Shown here: positions 8,462 through 17,966 of the stretch, in pieces | Position numbering within the stretch: position 1 is the first letter of the stretch | Layout: each line of letters starts with the position of its first letter | Assembly (NCBI RefSeq): GCF_003432385.1 | Contig: NZ_CP031841.1 | Coordinates: 868,001-932,000, forward strand | Length of the DNA stretch: 64,000 nt | From: Breoghania sp. L-A4 | Lineage (GTDB): Bacteria; Pseudomonadota; Alphaproteobacteria; Rhizobiales; Stappiaceae | Direction of reading: 5' to 3' | Program-made: the position numbers and the translations under genes | Notes under the pieces: generated by a model | Databases searched by the model: none | What the model was told of the DNA's origin: nothing | What the model saw: only the letters and a program-made list of their open reading frames with translations

Positions 8462-8938
8462 TCAGGGGCGGACGATCGTCCAGCCGTCCTCGCTGAGCTC
8501 GATCAGGGTCACCACGGCGGCCTGAACGGTGGTCGCGGATTCCACAATGGGCGGAGCCTTGCCCTCGGCCCGGGTGATGCTGTCGATGGTGTTGCCGCAG
8601 GCGTTGAAGCGGACGTTGGGCATGCTTTGCTCAAAGCTTTTCAGGCGATCCAATACGGGGGATCTGTCCGCGCGCAGCATGTCCAGCCCGTCGTTGAACG
8701 CGACGATGCGGATCTCCACCTCCTCGCCGATCTCGGAATAGTGGCGCGAGACGTTGGCCGCCACGTTCAGCACAGAGGTCATTTTTTCCGGATTGCTGTC
8801 GCTGATCTGCAGCACCAGTTTGTGGACGGGTCCCCATTCAGCATCCTGTTCGGCGGCGAGCGCGGGCGGCGCCAGCGGGGCGAGCATCGCGCAGAGCATT
8901 GCGAGGAACGGCAGAAGCAAACGGACACGGTGGGTCAT
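8462..8938 (-). CDS. Exported DsrE-like protein, paralogue 2
   Basis: This second copy of the exported DsrE-like protein has 158 residues. A signal peptide (MTHRVRLLLPFLAMLCAML) is followed by HKLVLQISDSNPEKMTSVL and EVEIRIVAFNDGLDMLRADRS, clearly homologous along the whole length to its neighbour. The cysteine is kept in FNACGNTIDSI. Both copies end in the same motif (TLIELDEAGWTILRP here TLIELSEDGWTIVRP). The ATG at 8938 is preceded by CCGGAGTCC; a start 13 codons earlier would put a basic stretch before the signal peptide. The 128-base gap between the copies has no promoter that I can recognise, so they are probably co-transcribed. Confidence 0.82.
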   Translation of the reverse strand: MTHRVRLLLPFLAMLCAMLAPLAPPALAAEQDAEWGPVHKLVLQISDSNPEKMTSVLNVAANVSRHYSEIGEEVEIRIVAFNDGLDMLRADRSPVLDRLKSFEQSMPNVRFNACGNTIDSITRAEGKAPPIVESATTVQAAVVTLIELSEDGWTIVRP

Positions 8939-8994
8939 GGCTGAGGACTCCGGCTGGGGGAAACGTCGGGCGCGCACCAGGGAGGACGGCCTCC

Positions 8995-9486
8995 CTAGAA
9001 CAGGCTGCCCTGGGTGTCGGGTTTCGCGGCTGCTCGCGGCGGGGCTTTCGGCGCCGGCTTGCGGGCGGCCTTCGGCTGGGGCGTACCGGCCTTTATGGCA
9101 TCAGGGCCGCTGCCTGTCGCGACCGCGTGGACGACTTCCTCGCCCGCGAATTCGATGCTCAGCGCCATGCCCGGGTTCACGTCGCCGGCGCGGAACAGTG
9201 GCGTGCCGTCGCCGCCGCGCACCAAGGCGTAGCCGCGATCCAGCACGCTCTTGTAGGACAGGGTGGAGAGCAATTTCGACAGGCCGTCGAGGCGGGGCCG
9301 CTTGGCGTCGATGTTGACGGCGAAGGCGCGCTTGCCGCGGTCCTCCAGCGCCGTCATCCGTTCGCGCGCCTGGCGCACGCCGTTTTCCACCGCGTTGATC
9401 GACAGCCGTCCGCCGGCAGCCTGATAGCGGCCCCTGTGGGTCTGGGTGTTGATCCGCAGCGACTGGCCCAGCCGGCCGGCCGCCAT
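8995..9486 (-). CDS. xseA: Exodeoxyribonuclease VII large subunit, C-terminal part (frameshifted)
   Basis: This fragment encodes the end of the XseA catalytic-helical region and the C-terminal S1-like tail. It includes [22 protein letters not shown] and [18 protein letters not shown], both standard XseA features. A Lys/Ala/Pro-rich extension ends GSLF. The first Met ([10 protein letters not shown]) is internal. The frame is open upstream and reads [12 protein letters not shown] before it, matching the part lost from the other fragment. Confidence 0.85.
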   Translation of the reverse strand: MAAGRLGQSLRINTQTHRGRYQAAGGRLSINAVENGVRQARERMTALEDRGKRAFAVNIDAKRPRLDGLSKLLSTLSYKSVLDRGYALVRGGDGTPLFRAGDVNPGMALSIEFAGEEVVHAVATGSGPDAIKAGTPQPKAARKPAPKAPPRAAAKPDTQGSLF

Positions 9487-10457
9487 GTCGTAGCGCTGGC
9501 GCGGCAGGGCGAGCAGATCGCGCGGGCGGGAAGAGCGGCGGCTGCCGCGCGCAGTTCCGTGCGCCGGCTCTGCAGCAGCCGCAAAAGGCCCGTGCCGTTG
9601 CGCCGGGCGAGATCGTCGACGAGGCTGATCAGTTCGGCGCGCACGGGCACGGCCATCTCGGCGGCGCCCGTGGGTGTCGGCGCACGCACGTCGGCGGCGT
9701 AGTCGATCAGCGTCCAGTCGGTTTCATGGCCGACGGCGGAAATCAGCGGAATGGCGCTTTCGGCCGCAGCCCGCACAACCTGCTCGTCGTTGAAGCCCCA
9801 AAGGTCCTCCAGCGAGCCGCCGCCGCGCGCGACGATCAGAAGGTCCGGCCGGGGCACGGGGCCGCCCGGTGCAAGCGCGTTGAAGCCGCGAATTCCGGCG
9901 GCGACCTCGTCACCGCAGCTCTCGCCCTGCACGCGCACGGGCCAGACCAGAACGTGCACCGGGAAGCGGTCGGAGATCCGGTGCAGGATATCGCGGATGA
10001 CGGCGCCCGTGGGCGAGGTGACCACGCCGATGACCTTCGGCAGGCTGGGCAGCAGCTGCTTGCGCGCCGGATCGAACAGGCCCTCGGCGGTAAGCTTCTT
10101 CTTGCGTTCCTCGAGCAGCGCCATCAAAGCGCCGACGCCGGCCGGCTCGATGGAGTCGATGATCATCTGGTACTTCGACTGGCCGGGGAACGTGGTGATC
10201 TTGCCGGTGGCGATGACCTCCAGCCCCTGTTCGGGCTGGATCTTCAGCTTGCCGGCGGAGCCGCGCCAGATAACGCCGGAGAGCACCGACTTGTCGTCTT
10301 TCAGGTCCAGATAGATATGGCCCGAGCCGGGCCGGGAGATCCGCCCCAGCTCGCCGCGCACCCGCACATAGCCAAACCCGTCCTCGATCGTGCGCTTGAT
10401 GGCGAAGGAGACTTCGGTGACGGAGTATTCGGCGATGTTGGACGGCGTTTCGGCCAA
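9354..10457 (-). CDS. xseA: Exodeoxyribonuclease VII large subunit, N-terminal part (frameshifted, TTG start)
   Basis: Exonuclease VII degrades single-stranded DNA from both ends; XseA is its catalytic subunit. Here residues 1-110 are the OB-fold domain ([20 protein letters not shown]). The catalytic core follows, with [32 protein letters not shown] and [24 protein letters not shown]. The predicted start is TTG at 10457 with GGGAG six bases before it, because no ATG fits the conserved N-terminus. After residue 307 or so ([10 protein letters not shown]) the frame becomes cysteine- and arginine-rich and is no longer XseA. One missing C near 9520-9545, in a CCC-GCCC context, explains the break. 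Confidence 0.88.
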   Translation of the reverse strand: MAETPSNIAEYSVTEVSFAIKRTIEDGFGYVRVRGELGRISRPGSGHIYLDLKDDKSVLSGVIWRGSAGKLKIQPEQGLEVIATGKITTFPGQSKYQMIIDSIEPAGVGALMALLEERKKKLTAEGLFDPARKQLLPSLPKVIGVVTSPTGAVIRDILHRISDRFPVHVLVWPVRVQGESCGDEVAAGIRGFNALAPGGPVPRPDLLIVARGGGSLEDLWGFNDEQVVRAAAESAIPLISAVGHETDWTLIDYAADVRAPTPTGAAEMAVPVRAELISLVDDLARRNGTGLLRLLQSRRTELRAAAAALPARAICSPCRASATTWRPAGWASRCGSTPRPTGAAIRLPADGCRSTRWKTACARRANG

Positions 10458-10635
10458 GGTATGCTCCCTGCGGTTGCCAAGTGGTGGCCCGTTCGCCCGT
10501 TCCGGTCAAGGGGCCGGCGCGCCCGCTTTCGGGAAAATGACACCGTAAGCGCGTCTCGTGCTTGTTTCCTCGCCGGCCAATGGTTAGGTCGGGGGCGCAA
10601 GTCACACGTCAGATGCGGACCACGACGCCCCGGCC

Positions 10636-11385
10636 ATGTCCCGATACGAGTTCCGAATGCACCGTCTCTTCGTCGAACAGGATCTGAGCACCGGGGTTGC
10701 GCTGCCGGTGGCGCGTGCGCAGGCCAACTACCTGCTCAATGTGCTGCGCCTGAAGGCCGGCGCCAGCGTGCTGGTGTTCAATGGCCGCGACGGCGAGTGG
10801 CGCGCGGAAATCAGTGAGCTCGGCCGCAAGGCCTGCGCGCTGGTGCCTGCCGAGCAGACCCGCGAGCAGACGCCGCATCCCGATCTGACCTACCTGTTCG
10901 CGCCGCTGAAGCAGGCGCGCGTCGACTACATGGCGCAAAAGGCGGTGGAGATGGGCGCGGGGCTGTTGCAGCCGGTGATCACCCGGCATACGCAGACCGG
11001 GCGCGTCAAGCTCGACCGCATGCAGGCCAACGTCATCGAGGCGTGCGAGCAGTGCGGCGTGCTCACGGTGCCCCAGGTGCGCGATCCCGTGGCGCTCGAG
11101 GACATCATCGCGGGATGGGCGGAAAGCGATCCGGGCCGGCGGCTGATCTTCTGCGACGAAGGCGAGGCGGGCCAGAATCCGCTGGCGGCCCTTTCGGCGC
11201 TGGAACGCGGGCCCCTTGCGGTGCTGATCGGCCCCGAAGGCGGGTTTTCCGAAGACGAGCGCAGCCTGCTGCGCGCCCAGAGCTTTGTCACGCCGATCCC
11301 GCTTGGCCCGCGGATCCTGCGCGCCGATACCGCGGCCGTGGCGGCACTTGCGGTCGTCCAGGCGGTCGCCGGCGATTGGCGGTGA
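10636..11385 (+). CDS. rsmE: 16S rRNA (uracil-1498-N3)-methyltransferase RsmE
   Basis: RsmE uses S-adenosylmethionine to methylate N3 of U1498 in 16S rRNA of the assembled small subunit. The 249-residue length is normal. The N-terminal PUA-like domain has HRLFVEQ at residues 9-15. The C-terminal SPOUT domain shows KAVEMGA (102-108), [11 protein letters not shown] (198-208) and the knot motif [11 protein letters not shown] (223-233). The ATG at 10636 is kept because alphaproteobacterial homologues have a short basic extension before the HRLFVE motif. It precedes gshA in the same orientation, a common alphaproteobacterial pairing, although a 186-base gap suggests gshA may have its own promoter. 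Confidence 0.95.
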   Translation: MSRYEFRMHRLFVEQDLSTGVALPVARAQANYLLNVLRLKAGASVLVFNGRDGEWRAEISELGRKACALVPAEQTREQTPHPDLTYLFAPLKQARVDYMAQKAVEMGAGLLQPVITRHTQTGRVKLDRMQANVIEACEQCGVLTVPQVRDPVALEDIIAGWAESDPGRRLIFCDEGEAGQNPLAALSALERGPLAVLIGPEGGFSEDERSLLRAQSFVTPIPLGPRILRADTAAVAALAVVQAVAGDWR

Positions 11386-11571
11386 TCCGTGGCACCAATG
11401 ACCAGTAGTTTCACACCACGCCTGACGATAGGACGATAGGCGAAGCAGCGGAGACCGGCACGATCACGATTTGCTGACACAGTGTTCAACCTTTGCACGA
11501 GCGATATTTCGTGTTTGAGCCAGTTCGCATCGCTCGTTATTGTGCGCGCCTAATCCCGCCAAGGAACCCTA

Positions 11572-12945
11572 ATGGCACGCGACACCATCGATACCACGCC
11601 GATTGCGACGGCCACCGAGCTGGCCGCCACCCTGAGCGAAGGCTGCAAGGGTCCGGAAGATTTCCGCATCGGCACCGAGCACGAGAAATTCGGCTTCTTC
11701 ACCAAGGACCTGACACCGATCCCGTATAACGGAAACCGGGGTGTCAAAACCGTGCTGGAAGGCATGGAGGGACTGCTCGGCTGGGAGCGAATCGAGGACG
11801 CGGGCAACATCATCGGCCTTGCCGACCCGGTCGGCGGCGGCGCGATCTCGATCGAGCCGGGCGGCCAGTTCGAGCTTTCCGGCGCGCCGGTCGACAATCT
11901 GCATCAGACGTGTCGCGAGACCAATGCGCATCTGGCCCAGGTGCGCCAGATTGCCGAGCCGCTGGGCGTCGGTTTCCTCGGTCTGGGCATGGCGCCGACA
12001 TGGACGCTGGCCGAGATGCCACGCATGCCGAAGTCGCGCTACGAGATCATGACCAACTACATGCCGAAGGTCGGCAGCAAGGGACTGGACATGATGTACC
12101 GCACCTCGACGGTGCAGGTGAATCTGGACTTCTCCAGCGAGGCCGACATGGCCAAGAAGATGCGTGTCGGCCTGGCGCTGCAGCCGATCGCGACCGCCAT
12201 CTTCGCCAACTCGCCCTTCACCGACGGCAAGCCGAACGGCTTTCTCAGCTACCGCGCCGAGATCTGGCGCGATACCGACAACAACCGCGCGGGCCTGCTG
12301 CCGATGGCGTTCGACGAGGGCTTCGGCTTTTCCGATTATGTCGAATGGGCGCTCGATGTGCCGATGTATTTCGTCAAGCGCGGCGGCACCTATTTCGACG
12401 CCACCGACACGACCTTCCGCCAGTTCATGGCGGGCAGTCTCGAAGGCCGCGTGCCGGACGCCCGGCCGACGCTGGGCGACTGGAACAATCATCTCGGCAC
12501 GGTGTTTCCCGACGTGCGGCTCAAGCGCTACATCGAGATGCGCGGCGCGGACGCGGGTCCTTGGCGCCGTATCTGCGCGCTGCCGGCCTTCTGGGTCGGT
12601 CTGCTGTATGACGACGGCGTGCTGGACCAGGCCTGGGAGCTGGTCAAGGACTGGAGCGCGCAGGAGCGCGAGGCGCTGCGCGACGGGGTTCCCAAGACCG
12701 CGCTCAAGACGGTGTTTCGCAACCACTCGGTGCACGAGATCGCCCGCGAGGCGGTGGCTCTGTCGCGCGAGGGGCTGAAGCGCCGCGGGCGTTTGAATGA
12801 AGGCGGTTTCGACGAGACCGTGCACCTGGATGCGGTCGAGGAGACGGTCGCCTCCGGCATGACGCCGGCCGAGCACATGCTGCGCAAGTACGAAGGCGAG
12901 TGGAACCGCGACATCACGCGGGTGTTCAAGGAATACGCCTACTGA
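11572..12945 (+). CDS. gshA: Glutamate-cysteine ligase
   Basis: This enzyme joins L-glutamate and L-cysteine with ATP, the first step of glutathione synthesis, in the cytoplasm. The protein (457 residues) belongs to the plant/alphaproteobacterial GCS2-like class. FRIGTEHEKFGF (31-42) and SIEPGGQFELSG (93-104) carry the Glu residues that bind Mg-ATP and substrate. YMPKVGSKGLDMMYRTSTVQ and FFAN-like and PNGFLSYR segments follow in the expected order. AAGGAA precedes the ATG. It ends convergent with the GGDEF-EAL gene, with only 36 bases between the two stops. No second glutathione gene lies nearby. Confidence 0.95.
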   Translation: MARDTIDTTPIATATELAATLSEGCKGPEDFRIGTEHEKFGFFTKDLTPIPYNGNRGVKTVLEGMEGLLGWERIEDAGNIIGLADPVGGGAISIEPGGQFELSGAPVDNLHQTCRETNAHLAQVRQIAEPLGVGFLGLGMAPTWTLAEMPRMPKSRYEIMTNYMPKVGSKGLDMMYRTSTVQVNLDFSSEADMAKKMRVGLALQPIATAIFANSPFTDGKPNGFLSYRAEIWRDTDNNRAGLLPMAFDEGFGFSDYVEWALDVPMYFVKRGGTYFDATDTTFRQFMAGSLEGRVPDARPTLGDWNNHLGTVFPDVRLKRYIEMRGADAGPWRRICALPAFWVGLLYDDGVLDQAWELVKDWSAQEREALRDGVPKTALKTVFRNHSVHEIAREAVALSREGLKRRGRLNEGGFDETVHLDAVEETVASGMTPAEHMLRKYEGEWNRDITRVFKEYAY

Positions 12946-12981
12946 AGCGGCGGCGTGTGAACCACAGCCGATCGCGGTCGG

Positions 12982-15777
12982 TCAGTCGGCGGTGAACGCC
13001 ATGAGCGGCGGATGGTCGGGTTTTTTCATGCGTTCCAGAATGGCGCGCAGGTCGTCGGTATGAGCCGTGCCGAGTTCGCGCGCCACCGACGCGGGCACCG
13101 GCCGGCCGGTCAGGAAACCCTGCGCCTCCGTGCAGCCATGCGCCTGGACGTGCAGCAGTTGCTCATGGGTCTCGATGCCTTCGGCGGTCGTCATCATGCC
13201 CAGCTCACTGCTCAGCCCGGCAATGGCGCGCACGATGGCATCCGCTTCCGCCGTGTTGCCCAGGTCGCCGACGAAGGAACGGTCGATCTTGACCTTGTCG
13301 AAGGGGAAGGATCGAAGGTAGCTCAGGCTCGAGTAACCCGTGCCAAAATCGTCCATGGCGATGCGGACGCCGAACTTGCGGATCCGGTGCAAGGTTTCCA
13401 GCGTGGTTTCGCTGTCGGCCAGCAGCACGCTCTCGGTGATTTCCAGTTCCAGTCTCTGCGGATCGAGCCCCGATGAATCGAGTGCCGCCTTGACGACATC
13501 GACCAGTTGTCCGTCGCGGAACTGGTACGAGGACACGTTGACGGCCACCTTGACCGTGCTCGACCAGGAGGCGACTTCATGGCAGGCTTGGTTGAGCACC
13601 CAGGTGCCGATCGCCTCGATCAGGCCCACATCCTCGGCGATGGGAATGAATTCGGTCGGCGACACCATGCCGCGCTCGGGATCGTGCCAGCGCAACAGGG
13701 CCTCGAAGCCGGAAATCGTGTTCGTGCTGATGTTGACCAGCGGCTGGTAGTAGAGCTCGAAGCGCGACAGGGTCAACGCGTCGCGCAAGTCGCCTTCCAG
13801 CGCCTGGCGCTTGCGCAGATCCTCGTCCATCGCGACTTCGAAGACGCAATAGGAGCCGCGACCGTTCGCCTTCGCGCGGTTGAGCGCGAGATCGGCGTGC
13901 TTCATCAGCGCGTCGTTGTCCGTGGCGTCGCACGGATGGTGGCTGATGCCGACGCTGGCGCCGAGAATGACCCGGGAACCGCCCACGTAAAACGGCTGGG
14001 CCATCGTCTGGCAGATCCGTTCCGCCAGATGTTCGGCCTTGTCCGGACCGATGGGTCCCTTGAGCAGGATGGTGAATTCGTCGCCGCCCAGCCGTGAGAC
14101 GGTGTCCTTGGGGCCGACCAGCTTGCACAGACGATCGGCCACCGCCTTCAGCACCTGGTCGCCGGCATCGTGGCCAAGGGTGTCGTTGACGTTCTTGAAC
14201 CGGTCGAGATCGAGGCACAGCAGCGAGAATGTATGCGCTGGATCGGCTGCGCTCAGCTCGATTTCCTCGCCCAGATGCTTGTGCAGCAACACGCGGTTGG
14301 CGAGGCTGGTCAGGGCGTCGTAGTGGGCCAGGAACGACAGGCGGTTTTCCGCCCGCCGGCGTTCGGTGATGTCGACGATCGCCGCGAACTGCACGTTTTG
14401 TCCGTCGAGGCCGATGGTGCGCTCGAAGACGATCACCTCGACGGTCTCGCCGTTGGCCTTGCGGTGGCGGTGCACGGTCGAGCCGTCATAGCTCTCGCTC
14501 GGTTCCTGCTCAAATCCGGCGGGCCTGAGGTCCTGCAAGGACAGCTTGCGGAATTCCGTGTGCGAATAGCCGTAATGGTCGACCGCGGTCTGGTTGACGT
14601 TGAGGATGCGGTCGGTGACCGGGTCCCGGATGAACATCGGCACGGGATTCCGCTCGAACAGCAATTCAAGCTCGCGGCGTTTTTCATCCTGCAGCGCGTC
14701 CGCGATCCGGTCCGTGACGCGGTCGCGGTAGTAGACAACGGCCTTGGCGATGCGGGCCAGTTCGGTTTTGCCATCGACCTCGGGCACGGTGGTCGTGTGG
14801 GCGTCGCCCTCGACACTGTCGGCCAGGGTGCGGATGCTGGTTTCCAGCTTGTCGATGGCGCGGACGATCGAATCCGACAGGGAAATGGCAAACCACAGCG
14901 CGAGACCGGTGAACAGCAGCGCCGTGGCGGTGACGGCCAGCATGGTCCGGAACCGGGCGTTCAGCCGCGAGTCCACATGGGTCGACACGTGCTCAAGCGC
15001 GCTGTCCCAGACATCGGCGGTCACGGCAATGAAATCATCGTAGCCCCGGTCGATGGCGCGTGTGTTGAACGGCTTCGGTGCCTCCGTCGCGTTGATCGTC
15101 CAGGCCAGTTTGGCGGCGGTGGTTTGAAATGCGCCATTCGCAGAGCCGTAGCGCGCGCTGGCGGCTGAGAGTGCGCTGGTGCCGGGCGCGGCGGCCGCGA
15201 GTTTGCGCATGTTCGCATCGATGGTGTCGGCGGATGCCTTGAACTGGCCGGCGTTAACGAGGAACTGCATGCGGTCGCCGGGGCCGAGTCTCCGGCTTGC
15301 GGCCAGCCCGTGCGCGTTGTTGTGCAGATTGGCCAGCCGCCAGATGAACTCCGGAATCTGGATGGACAGCAGCCGGGTGATCTCGAGCTCGCTCCAGTTG
15401 GCGCCGGTGTCGGTGAGCCTGTGGAAGGCGATCTGGGGAAGCTCGTCGCGCGCCAGCTTGAGGATCGACAGCGTGTCGGGCTGCTCGAGGATCTTGCTGA
15501 GAAGCGGCTCAAGCGGCTTCAGCGGCGGCGAGCCAGTGGTGCGGGCAATCGCCGCCTCGGCGAGCGTCAGGGCCGGCTGCCGGTCGCCGGGCGAGCGGGC
15601 CGCGGCCAGGACAACGGGCCATACGGTTTGCAGCCTGTCCAGCCGCGTCTGTTCCTGCTTGATGTCGCCAATCGCCGTCCGCACGTCATAGCCGATGATG
15701 CCCAGCGCGACGAAAATCAGCGCCAGAAGCACGGATACGATGATGTTGAGGCGATGGCGTATCGACAGTTTTGACAT
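12982..15777 (-). CDS. Membrane PAS-GGDEF-EAL protein (c-di-GMP turnover)
   Basis: This 931-residue inner-membrane protein probably senses a periplasmic signal and changes c-di-GMP. Transmembrane segments at residues 10-32 and 279-301 bracket a periplasmic region of about 245 residues rich in helices. A HAMP-like linker and a PAS domain (about 370-470) follow. The GGDEF domain (480-650) has an intact RLGGDEF at 562-568. The EAL domain has GFEALLRWH at 690-698 and DDFGTGYSS further on. Both active sites look complete, so it could be a diguanylate cyclase, a phosphodiesterase or both; many such tandem proteins are mainly phosphodiesterases. The true start is the ATG at 15777. It is monocistronic and convergent with gshA. 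Confidence 0.92.
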   Translation of the reverse strand: MSKLSIRHRLNIIVSVLLALIFVALGIIGYDVRTAIGDIKQEQTRLDRLQTVWPVVLAAARSPGDRQPALTLAEAAIARTTGSPPLKPLEPLLSKILEQPDTLSILKLARDELPQIAFHRLTDTGANWSELEITRLLSIQIPEFIWRLANLHNNAHGLAASRRLGPGDRMQFLVNAGQFKASADTIDANMRKLAAAAPGTSALSAASARYGSANGAFQTTAAKLAWTINATEAPKPFNTRAIDRGYDDFIAVTADVWDSALEHVSTHVDSRLNARFRTMLAVTATALLFTGLALWFAISLSDSIVRAIDKLETSIRTLADSVEGDAHTTTVPEVDGKTELARIAKAVVYYRDRVTDRIADALQDEKRRELELLFERNPVPMFIRDPVTDRILNVNQTAVDHYGYSHTEFRKLSLQDLRPAGFEQEPSESYDGSTVHRHRKANGETVEVIVFERTIGLDGQNVQFAAIVDITERRRAENRLSFLAHYDALTSLANRVLLHKHLGEEIELSAADPAHTFSLLCLDLDRFKNVNDTLGHDAGDQVLKAVADRLCKLVGPKDTVSRLGGDEFTILLKGPIGPDKAEHLAERICQTMAQPFYVGGSRVILGASVGISHHPCDATDNDALMKHADLALNRAKANGRGSYCVFEVAMDEDLRKRQALEGDLRDALTLSRFELYYQPLVNISTNTISGFEALLRWHDPERGMVSPTEFIPIAEDVGLIEAIGTWVLNQACHEVASWSSTVKVAVNVSSYQFRDGQLVDVVKAALDSSGLDPQRLELEITESVLLADSETTLETLHRIRKFGVRIAMDDFGTGYSSLSYLRSFPFDKVKIDRSFVGDLGNTAEADAIVRAIAGLSSELGMMTTAEGIETHEQLLHVQAHGCTEAQGFLTGRPVPASVARELGTAHTDDLRAILERMKKPDHPPLMAFTAD

Positions 15778-16042
15778 CAAGAGACTCGCTATGAACGCTC
15801 GTCACATAGACTTATAGCAAGACCCCAATCAGAAGTTTACGTATCGTGAGGAAACGGACGACTGGGTAAAGTTTTGGTGAAGACTTCTGCCCGCCGGCTC
15901 GGCGTGCGCGAGGGCAGCAGAACCGCGCTTTCCGGCGTATTCGGGGGCTGTTTCCGTGACCCAGGCGCGCCGAGCGGGACAAGCCAATTGACCACACCGG
16001 CGAAGCACCGGATCATGGCATACCATCAATCAGGATCAGTTC

Positions 16043-16848
16043 ATGACCAACCCTCCGTTTCCCATGCCTTTCGATCCCGTGGCCCTGCTGGTGGAGACGC
16101 GGGAACGGTTCGGGATGAACGAAGCGGACGTGGAGCGCGCCATGTCCGGATTGATGCCGGCATTCTGGGCCGGCGTCAGGCATTCCGCGGGCAGTCCGGA
16201 CGGTTTGCAGGCGCTCATGTCGGCCTTTGCGTCCCCGGGCTACGGCGCCCCGGTTTCGCGCGCTCCGGGCTCGGGGCCGGTTCAACGGCCTTTCCCGGCG
16301 GCGACGCCCTCGTCGGCCTGCTGTTTCCCAATGATGCGATCCGCAAGGCGGTGCTGGATCAGGTGGCGGCAAGCACGGGCCTTGGTCGGGATGCCTTGTC
16401 CGAAATGATGCCGGTGGCCGCCACGATGATGATTGGATCGCAGGCGCGGAATTTCGCGGTCGGTCCGGCGCGCGACTGGCTCGACGCCTTCATGGCCGGT
16501 TACGCCAGGGGGCGGCCGAAGCCGCCGCCGACGGCGGCCGAGATGATGGCGCCGTTCGCCGACGCGATGAACGCCTTCTTTGCCGGCTTCGCAGGCACCG
16601 TGCCGTCCGGGGACGCCGCCGCGCAGGAGCGCGCCGGGGCAAGGACGCCCGAGCCGGCCGCCGCGAAGGGAGACGATGCAGCACAGGACGGGACGGACGA
16701 ACACACCGCGGACGAAGCCGCGGCCGACGGCACACCGGGGGACGCCACTCTGGGGGACCTCTTCACGGCCAGCCGCGGCATCCAGGAAAGCCAGGTGCGG
16801 GCCTTCGAAAAACTCTTCGAGACCTTCGCGTCGGGCAAGGCCGGCTAG
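16043..16848 (+). CDS. DUF937-like protein, frameshifted
   Basis: Two frames together make one protein of about 268 residues. The first, from the ATG at 16043, gives MTNPPFPMPFDPVALL and a helical region, up to about 16250. The second gives GGDALVGLLFPND, then SEMMPVAATMMIG, a pattern of the DUF937 family, then an Ala/Asp/Glu-rich low-complexity stretch and a C-terminal helix (QVRAFEKLFETFASGKAG). One missing base between about 16240 and 16305, in a G/C-rich stretch, explains the switch. The stop TAG forms the first three bases of an intergenic repeat. Function is unknown; an association with storage granules has no support in the sequence. Confidence 0.6.
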
Positions 16849-16948
16849 AGCAGATCCGTTTCTCACAGAATCGGATCTTTGCTCTAAGTCCTTGTTTTGG
16901 CGCAAGTCCGGACCGATAACCGGTATCCACTTATCCTGGATTTGCTCC
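16846..16948. repeat. TAGAGC-type intergenic palindromic repeat
   Basis: TAGAGCAGATCCG and CGGATCTTTGCTCTA pair as arms. The element continues with a second half (CCGGACCGATAACCGG, then TATCCACTTATCCTGGAT) ending at TTTGCTC. Elements of this design are abundant between Hyphomicrobiales genes. Its first TAG supplies the stop codon of the upstream gene. Confidence 0.7.
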
Positions 16949-16973
16949 GGGGCAAGGCCCACGGTCACGCGCA

Positions 16974-17006
16974 AAAAAAGCCCGCTGCCGGGGGAGCAGC
17001 GGGCTG
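16974..17006 (-). terminator. Intrinsic terminator for the minus-strand YHS-like/DUF1127 genes
   Basis: On the minus strand AGCCCGCTGC and GCAGCGGGCT form a 10-base stem followed by a run of seven T. It lies about 55 bases beyond the stop codon of the small Cys-rich gene. Confidence 0.85.
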
Positions 17007-17061
17007 AAGGTGTGGCTGAGCAAGTCAGCCGGGCCAGGAGGCATTCCCGGGAGGACGGTCT

Positions 17062-17292
17062 TCAGCAGCCGGTACCCCGGGCGCCGCGCGCGGCAAGCGC
17101 CGCTTCAAAGACGCCGGTTGCCGCGTCAAACTTGTCGCGGCAACCGGTGTTGCAAAATCCCACCACGTGTCCGCGATAAAGCGTCAGCGATTCCGCATCG
17201 ACAGGGTTGCCGGACCACGGGCAGACGGCGTTGATGCAGTCTTGGATGCGCAGGGACCCCCGCGCATCATCAGAATGTGCGTCGCCGTCCAT
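17062..17292 (-). CDS. Small YHS-like cysteine-rich protein
   Basis: This 76-residue protein has the pattern CINAVCPWSGNPVD, then GHVVGFCNTGCRDKFDAA. It resembles YHS/TRASH-type metal-binding mini-domains, where paired cysteines bind a metal ion and FC-x2-GC-x2-KF is typical. Five cysteines fall in the conserved core, with one more at the C-terminus. It ends at a strong terminator and starts three bases after the stop of the DUF1127 gene upstream, so the two probably form an operon. Metal sensing or delivery is inference from the domain type only. Confidence 0.7.
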   Translation of the reverse strand: MDGDAHSDDARGSLRIQDCINAVCPWSGNPVDAESLTLYRGHVVGFCNTGCRDKFDAATGVFEAALAARGARGTGC

Positions 17293-17295
17293 CGA

Positions 17296-17663
17296 CTATG
17301 CCTTTTCGGTGTCGCGGTTGCGCCGCATGCCGGCGCGGGCGAGCGAGACGCCGTCGACGCCAATCGCATCACGCCGGCGGCGGGCATCCTCCATTGCGAT
17401 GACGCGCCGTTCCACAGCCATCACCTGAAGGCGCCGTGTCGGCTCGATCCGGGAGCCCGATGCCAGCGCGCAACGGATGTCGTCGCGCGTGATGCCGATG
17501 TCGGTCAGCATGTAGTCGTTCCAGGTCAGCAGTTGGCGCAAGGCAATGCGATTGCGATGGCGTTTGTGGGCTGTCGTCACGAAACGCACCACCGCACGGC
17601 CAGCCGAGGCCGCGGCAAAGGTGATCCGCAGGGCAGCGTGGGTGTGGTGGTGTGCGTGAACAT
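17296..17663 (-). CDS. DUF1127-type protein 1, probably frameshifted near its start
   Basis: The conserved core RHRNRIALRQLLTWNDYMLTD plus IGITRDDIRCAL is the DUF1127 motif, a short Arg-rich RNA- or protein-interacting module common in alphaproteobacteria. The C-terminal half is Arg-rich without further motifs. The natural start appears to be the ATG at 17663 (MFTHTTTP), preceded by AGGAAAGGATG, but it is one frame away from the core. One extra C in the CACCC run near 17645-17650 would join them. Otherwise a start without a ribosome site at 17718 must be used. It is divergent from lysR 1, and the same arrangement recurs 1.85 kb to the right. Confidence 0.6.
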
Positions 17664-17966
17664 AACAGCATCCTTTCCTGGATAGCGTTGCAACCGGGAG
17701 CCAATGGCGCCGGTGCAAAAGACATGTGCGGTTCTAGAGATTCGGGGCCGCCGTACCCGATGGGAGTCGGGACGAGAAGCTCCAAGGCAAGCAAAACCCA
17801 CCGAGGGACACGCGGGTCCGTCGGATCAAGTCATGCAAGAAGGTTGGCCGGATCGCTCCGGCAGTTGCGGATGTTCAGAAAGCAACACGATAATCGCTTG
17901 CCTTTTACAATTGATCAAACGAATGTTTCTGATGGAATTGATCGTAAATTGTTATGGATCATCTCA
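17664..17966. other. Divergent intergenic region, DUF1127 gene 1 and lysR 1
   Basis: This region holds the shared promoter motif listed at 17903-17960. No gene is supported: the in-frame extension of lysR through this stretch has no LysR homology and no ribosome site. Confidence 0.5.
17903..17960 (+). promoter_or_regulatory. Shared regulatory motif, copy A (upstream of lysR 1)
   Basis: This AT-rich block contains two direct AATTGATC repeats around GAATGTTTCTGATGG and ends AAATTGTTATGG, just before the lysR ATG. The same block occurs upstream of lysR 2 (copy B) and near the EamA gene (copy C). It is most simply an autoregulatory LysR operator overlapping the promoter. Confidence 0.6.
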
